Assembly: GCA_027030565.1 (NCBI GenBank)
Contig: JALVEU010000049.1
Location: forward strand, 1 to 16,147
Reading direction: 5' to 3'
DNA: 16,147 bases
From: Gammaproteobacteria bacterium
Lineage (GTDB): Bacteria > Pseudomonadota > Gammaproteobacteria > JAJDOJ01
Shown here: positions 14,797 through 16,147 of the stretch, one piece after another
How positions within the stretch are numbered: position 1 is the stretch's first letter
How the letters are laid out: every line of letters begins with the position of its first letter
Notes under the pieces: generated by a model
What the model saw: only the letters and a program-made list of their open reading frames with translations
Told to the model about the DNA's origin: nothing
Databases searched by the model: none
Translations under genes and position numbers: made by a program

Positions 14797-15711
14797 TCAA
14801 ACCCAGTCGCGCGGCACGAGGAACTCTTTGTATAGCCGCTCTTCTTCCGAGCCGGGCTCGGGCTGCCACCCATAGCGCCAGCGCACCAGGGGCGGCAGCG
14901 ACATGAGGATGGACTCGGTGCGACCGCCGGACTGCAACCCGAACAAGGTACCGCGGTCGTAGACGAGATTGAACTCCACGTAACGCCCGCGGCGGTAGAG
15001 CTGGAAGTCGCGCTCACATTCGCCGTAGGGCAGCACCTTGCGCAGGTGCACGATGGGCATGTAGGCCTCGAGGTAGTGATCCCCGACGCTGCGCATGAAG
15101 GCGAAACAACGTTCGAATCCCCATTCGTTGAGGTCGTCGAAAAAAAGCCCACCGATGCCACGGGGCTCGTTGCGGTGTTTGATGAAGAAGTATTCATCAC
15201 ACCACTTCTTGAACCGGGGGTAGACCTTCGCACCGAACGGTTCGCAGGCCTTCTTGGCCACTTGATGCCAGTGGCGGCAGTCTTCTTCGAAGCCGTAATA
15301 GGGGGTCAGATCGAAGCCGCCCCCGAACCACCACACCGGCTCTTCACCCTCTCGCTCCGCGAGAAAGAAGCGTACGTTGGCATGGGAGGTGGGCACGTAC
15401 GGGTTGTGGGGGTGGATGACCAGTGAAACCCCCAGAGCCGTGTACCGCCGGTCGGCGAGCTCGGGCCTGGCTGCGGTCGCCGAGGGCGGCAGGGCCTCGC
15501 CTTCCACGCGGGAGAAATTGACCCCTGCCTGCTCGAAAACGTGACCCTCTGCGAGCACCCGGGTGCGGCCGCCTCCGCCCCCACCCTCGCGCTCCCAGAG
15601 GTCTTCGCGGAATCGGGCCAGTTCTTCCTCACCCTCGATCGCGGTGCAGACGCGGTCCTGCAAGTCCAGCAGATACGCTTCGATGGCTTGGATGTCGGGC
15701 TGGTCGGCCAT
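14797..15711 (-). CDS. hemF: Oxygen-dependent coproporphyrinogen III oxidase
   Basis: HemF converts coproporphyrinogen III to protoporphyrinogen IX with O2 in heme synthesis; it is a soluble homodimer. The 304-residue length is typical. Diagnostic stretches are GVNFSRVEG (63-71), GVSLVIHPHNPYVPTSHANVR (94-114, including H100, H102 and H110), WWFGGGFDLTPYY (127-139), HRNEPRGIGGLFFDDL (179-194) and RRGRYVEFNLVYDRGTLFGL (240-259). GGGAG nine bases before ATG 15711 supports the start. It lies 87 bases downstream of tsaC on the same strand, a frequent gammaproteobacterial pairing, and is probably co-transcribed. Its presence implies that the cell makes heme under oxic conditions. Confidence 0.98.
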   Translation of the reverse strand: MADQPDIQAIEAYLLDLQDRVCTAIEGEEELARFREDLWEREGGGGGGRTRVLAEGHVFEQAGVNFSRVEGEALPPSATAARPELADRRYTALGVSLVIHPHNPYVPTSHANVRFFLAEREGEEPVWWFGGGFDLTPYYGFEEDCRHWHQVAKKACEPFGAKVYPRFKKWCDEYFFIKHRNEPRGIGGLFFDDLNEWGFERCFAFMRSVGDHYLEAYMPIVHLRKVLPYGECERDFQLYRRGRYVEFNLVYDRGTLFGLQSGGRTESILMSLPPLVRWRYGWQPEPGSEEERLYKEFLVPRDWV

Positions 15712-15798
15712 GCGTGGACACTCCCATGTCGGTGGGCAACGGAGCGGGCGCAGGGCGTCGTTCCCCTATGGACGCCCCGGCCCGGATATCTTACCGGT

Positions 15799-16147
15799 TC
15801 ATCGGGCGAAGCGGGGGCCGTGGCCAGACCCGGCGGATGGCCGGACGATACGCCCGGTGCGGGCGTCCCGAATTTCCGTGGGGGCGCCGTGTCCGCCCAC
15901 TGCCCCGGCGACCACGAAATCCAACCCCGCTGGGAAGTAACGCAGGACTTGGTCCGTGGTTCGGGCCGGGGATGCCCCCGCCGGATTGGCACTGGTCGAG
16001 ACCAGTGCCGTGCCGGCCAGCTCGCAGAGCCGCCTTGCCTGCGGATGGGCGGTGACGCGGCAGGCCAGGGTCTCGTGTTCCCCGCGTAGCCACCGCGGTA
16101 CGCCGGCTCGCGCTGGCAGGAGCCATGTCGATGGGCCGGGCCAGGTG
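15799..16147 (-). CDS. tsaC: Threonylcarbamoyl-AMP synthase, C-terminal part (5' end beyond window)
   Basis: TsaC (YrdC/Sua5 family) makes threonylcarbamoyl-AMP from threonine, bicarbonate and ATP for t6A37 modification of tRNAs that read ANN codons. Only the last 115 residues are in the window; the frame is open through the right edge and ends with TGA at 15799-15801. Visible family marks are WPGPSTWLLPA near the edge, VPRWLRGEHETLACRVTAHP, then LVSTSANPAG and, near the C-terminus, PTEIRDARTGRIVRP. There is no extra C-terminal Sua5 domain, so this is the short TsaC form. hemF follows after 87 bases. The identity is secure from these motifs although the gene is partial. Confidence 0.93.
   Translation of the reverse strand, partial: TWPGPSTWLLPARAGVPRWLRGEHETLACRVTAHPQARRLCELAGTALVSTSANPAGASPARTTDQVLRYFPAGLDFVVAGAVGGHGAPTEIRDARTGRIVRPSAGSGHGPRFAR

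Overview
The window is GC-rich chromosomal DNA that reads as a free-living gammaproteobacterium. The evidence is gene order: rplU-rpmA-obgE-proB, ispB divergent from rplU, and tsaC-hemF. The GC-rich composition and the lone ProB with a PUA domain would suit the Chromatiales/Ectothiorhodospiraceae or a relative, but that placement is inference. Most of the window is core housekeeping. I see no phage, insertion sequence, transposase, CRISPR array or toxin-antitoxin module.

Layout. (1) Positions 1-4320: an ABC transporter ATPase cut by the left edge (minus) is divergent from a hydantoinase/oxoprolinase A-type protein (plus). A DesB-like membrane acyl-CoA delta-9 desaturase follows on the plus strand. 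(2) Positions 4345-7328, all minus: rplU, rpmA, an intrinsic terminator, obgE, proB. A near-perfect sigma-70 promoter at 7373-7401 drives rplU. (3) Positions 7531-8587, plus: ispB (octaprenyl diphosphate synthase), then tRNA-Pro with anticodon CGG and an encoded CCA end. (4) Positions 8635-12840, minus: two signalling genes. A soluble REC-PAS-HisKA-HATPase histidine kinase lies upstream of a REC-PAS-GGDEF-EAL cyclic-di-GMP enzyme, with 609 bases of non-coding DNA between them. (5) Positions 13305-14747, plus: a TviB/WbpA/WbpO-like nucleotide-sugar 6-dehydrogenase carrying an unusual internal insertion. (6) Positions 14797-16147, minus: tsaC (cut by the right edge) and hemF.

How the genes fit together. 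Region 2 supplies ribosomal proteins L21 and L27, the ribosome-associated GTPase Obg and the first enzyme of proline synthesis. The kinase/GGDEF-EAL pair may be a phosphorelay that sets c-di-GMP, and the neighbouring sugar dehydrogenase makes a uronic-acid precursor for surface polysaccharide, a process often under c-di-GMP control. That link rests on proximity only.

The least ordinary parts are the dehydrogenase insertion, the AT-leaning patch in the kinase ATPase domain that runs into the long spacer, perfect inverted repeats in three intergenic regions, and a possible leader peptide ending on a start codon of the dehydrogenase. I did not find a clearly new multi-gene system.
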